Shown: positions 6,797 through 7,401 of the stretch, in pieces | Layout: the number at the start of each line of letters is the position of its first letter | Position numbering within the stretch: the first letter of the stretch is position 1 | Assembly: GCA_030618475.1 (NCBI GenBank) | Contig: JAUXDG010000131.1 | Span: 1-7,401 of the forward strand | DNA: 7,401 nt | DNA from: Gammaproteobacteria bacterium | Lineage (GTDB): Bacteria; Pseudomonadota; Gammaproteobacteria; DSM-19610 | Direction: 5' to 3' | Notes under the pieces: model-generated | Database searches by the model: none | What the model saw: the letters and a program-made list of their open reading frames with translations, nothing else | What the model was told of the DNA's origin: nothing | Translations under genes and position numbers: made by a program

Positions 6797-6826
6797 TTGG
6801 TACCGGAACCCATCAACAATTTTAAT
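6797..6826 (+). promoter_or_regulatory. Possible promoter of the GalT-family gene, implying a leaderless transcript
   Basis: TTGGTA (6797-6802, four of six to the -35 consensus), an 18-bp spacer and TTTAAT (6821-6826, five of six to the -10 consensus). The start of transcription would fall at about 6832-6834, on the ATG itself. No Shine-Dalgarno sequence precedes that ATG, which agrees with leaderless expression, but AT-rich spacer DNA can produce such matches by chance. Confidence 0.35.
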
Positions 6827-6831
6827 ATGCC

Positions 6832-7401
6832 ATGACTGACCAATCCAAAACGATCCGCGAAATCCGCATCAACCCGATCGTACCCAGCGAGTCGGTGCTG
6901 GTTTCTACGGCGCGCGGTATGCGTCCGCGCAAAGAAGAGGCGCCGGCGCCGCGCGACACCCGCAAACACGTCGACCGCTGCCCGTTCTGCACCGGCAACG
7001 AGCATATGACACCACCAACCGTGGCCAGTTCGCCAAGCGAGGAAAACTGGTCGGTACGGGTGGTCGAAAACCTCTACCCGGTGCTCGGTGACGACAGCAA
7101 ATCAAGCAATCTGGTCTTTGGCCTGCAGCAGGCCATCGACGGTTACGGGCGACACGAGGTTATTATCGATCACCCGGAACACGCTATCGCCATTCAAGAC
7201 ATGTCCGAAGACCACCTGTTCCGCCTGACGGGCGTGTACCGCGACCGCATTCGTGCACTTTATAAAGCGGATGAGCGCATTCAGTACGTGCTGATATTCA
7301 AGAACTTCGGGCCCGCCGCCGGCGCCAGTATTCCGCACACCCACAGCCAGGTTATCGCCATGCCGGTGGTGCCGGAAAATGTGAAGTCGGAGGCCAAGCG
7401 G
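6832..7401 (+). CDS. Galactose-1-phosphate uridylyltransferase-family protein, 3' end beyond the window
   Basis: The frame is open from ATG 6832 to the right edge, giving 190 residues of a family usually about 330-350 long. GalT-type enzymes, in the HIT superfamily, transfer a nucleoside monophosphate through a histidine intermediate; classic GalT exchanges UDP between glucose and galactose in the Leloir pathway. Predicted zinc ligands are Cys50 and Cys53 (CPFC), His117 (DHPEH) and His169. The active-site block NFGPAAGASIPHTHSQ spans 158-173: Asn158 and His169 keep the same spacing as Asn153 and His164 of E. coli GalT, and His171 is the predicted nucleophile with Gln173 behind it. The signature is HTH where GalT usually has HPH, so the substrate may differ, for example an ADP-sugar; I give no gene symbol. 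No galactose genes are visible nearby. It diverges from dapA across 256 bp. No Shine-Dalgarno site is seen. Confidence 0.88.
   Translation, partial: MTDQSKTIREIRINPIVPSESVLVSTARGMRPRKEEAPAPRDTRKHVDRCPFCTGNEHMTPPTVASSPSEENWSVRVVENLYPVLGDDSKSSNLVFGLQQAIDGYGRHEVIIDHPEHAIAIQDMSEDHLFRLTGVYRDRIRALYKADERIQYVLIFKNFGPAAGASIPHTHSQVIAMPVVPENVKSEAKR

Overview
The window looks like chromosomal core DNA of a moderately GC-rich gammaproteobacterium. The evidence is a BamC lipoprotein gene directly downstream of dapA, an arrangement typical of that class, together with a large single-chain PurL close to the enterobacterial type. I cannot name the genus.

Layout. Four genes lie on the minus strand, read from right to left: dapA (5685-6575), bamC (4334-5464), a metallo-beta-lactamase-fold hydrolase (3403-4164) and purL (1-3258, cut by the left edge before its catalytic cysteine). 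On the plus strand, divergent from dapA, the first 190 codons of a galactose-1-phosphate uridylyltransferase-family protein run off the right edge (6832-7401). A good sigma70-type promoter and Shine-Dalgarno site precede dapA. No intrinsic terminator with a T-run was seen between the minus-strand genes, so they could be co-transcribed. The products serve different jobs: lysine and peptidoglycan precursor synthesis (DapA), outer-membrane protein assembly (BamC), an unassigned hydrolase, and purine synthesis (PurL).

The unusual part is the spacers. Each gap between the minus-strand genes carries a different inverted-repeat element. Between dapA and bamC there is a 191-bp element whose arms are built of 9-bp NCACNAAGG units and whose right end supplies the dapA stop codon. 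Between bamC and the hydrolase gene there is a 155-bp palindrome that starts 2 nt after the bamC stop and ends 12 nt before the hydrolase start. Ahead of purL there is a short imperfect hairpin with a relative inside the purL coding sequence. A solitary arm of the first family also sits in the dapA/GalT-family divergent region. I found no RNA gene, transposase, CRISPR array or new multi-gene system. The genes themselves are ordinary, and the repeats are what deserve a second look.
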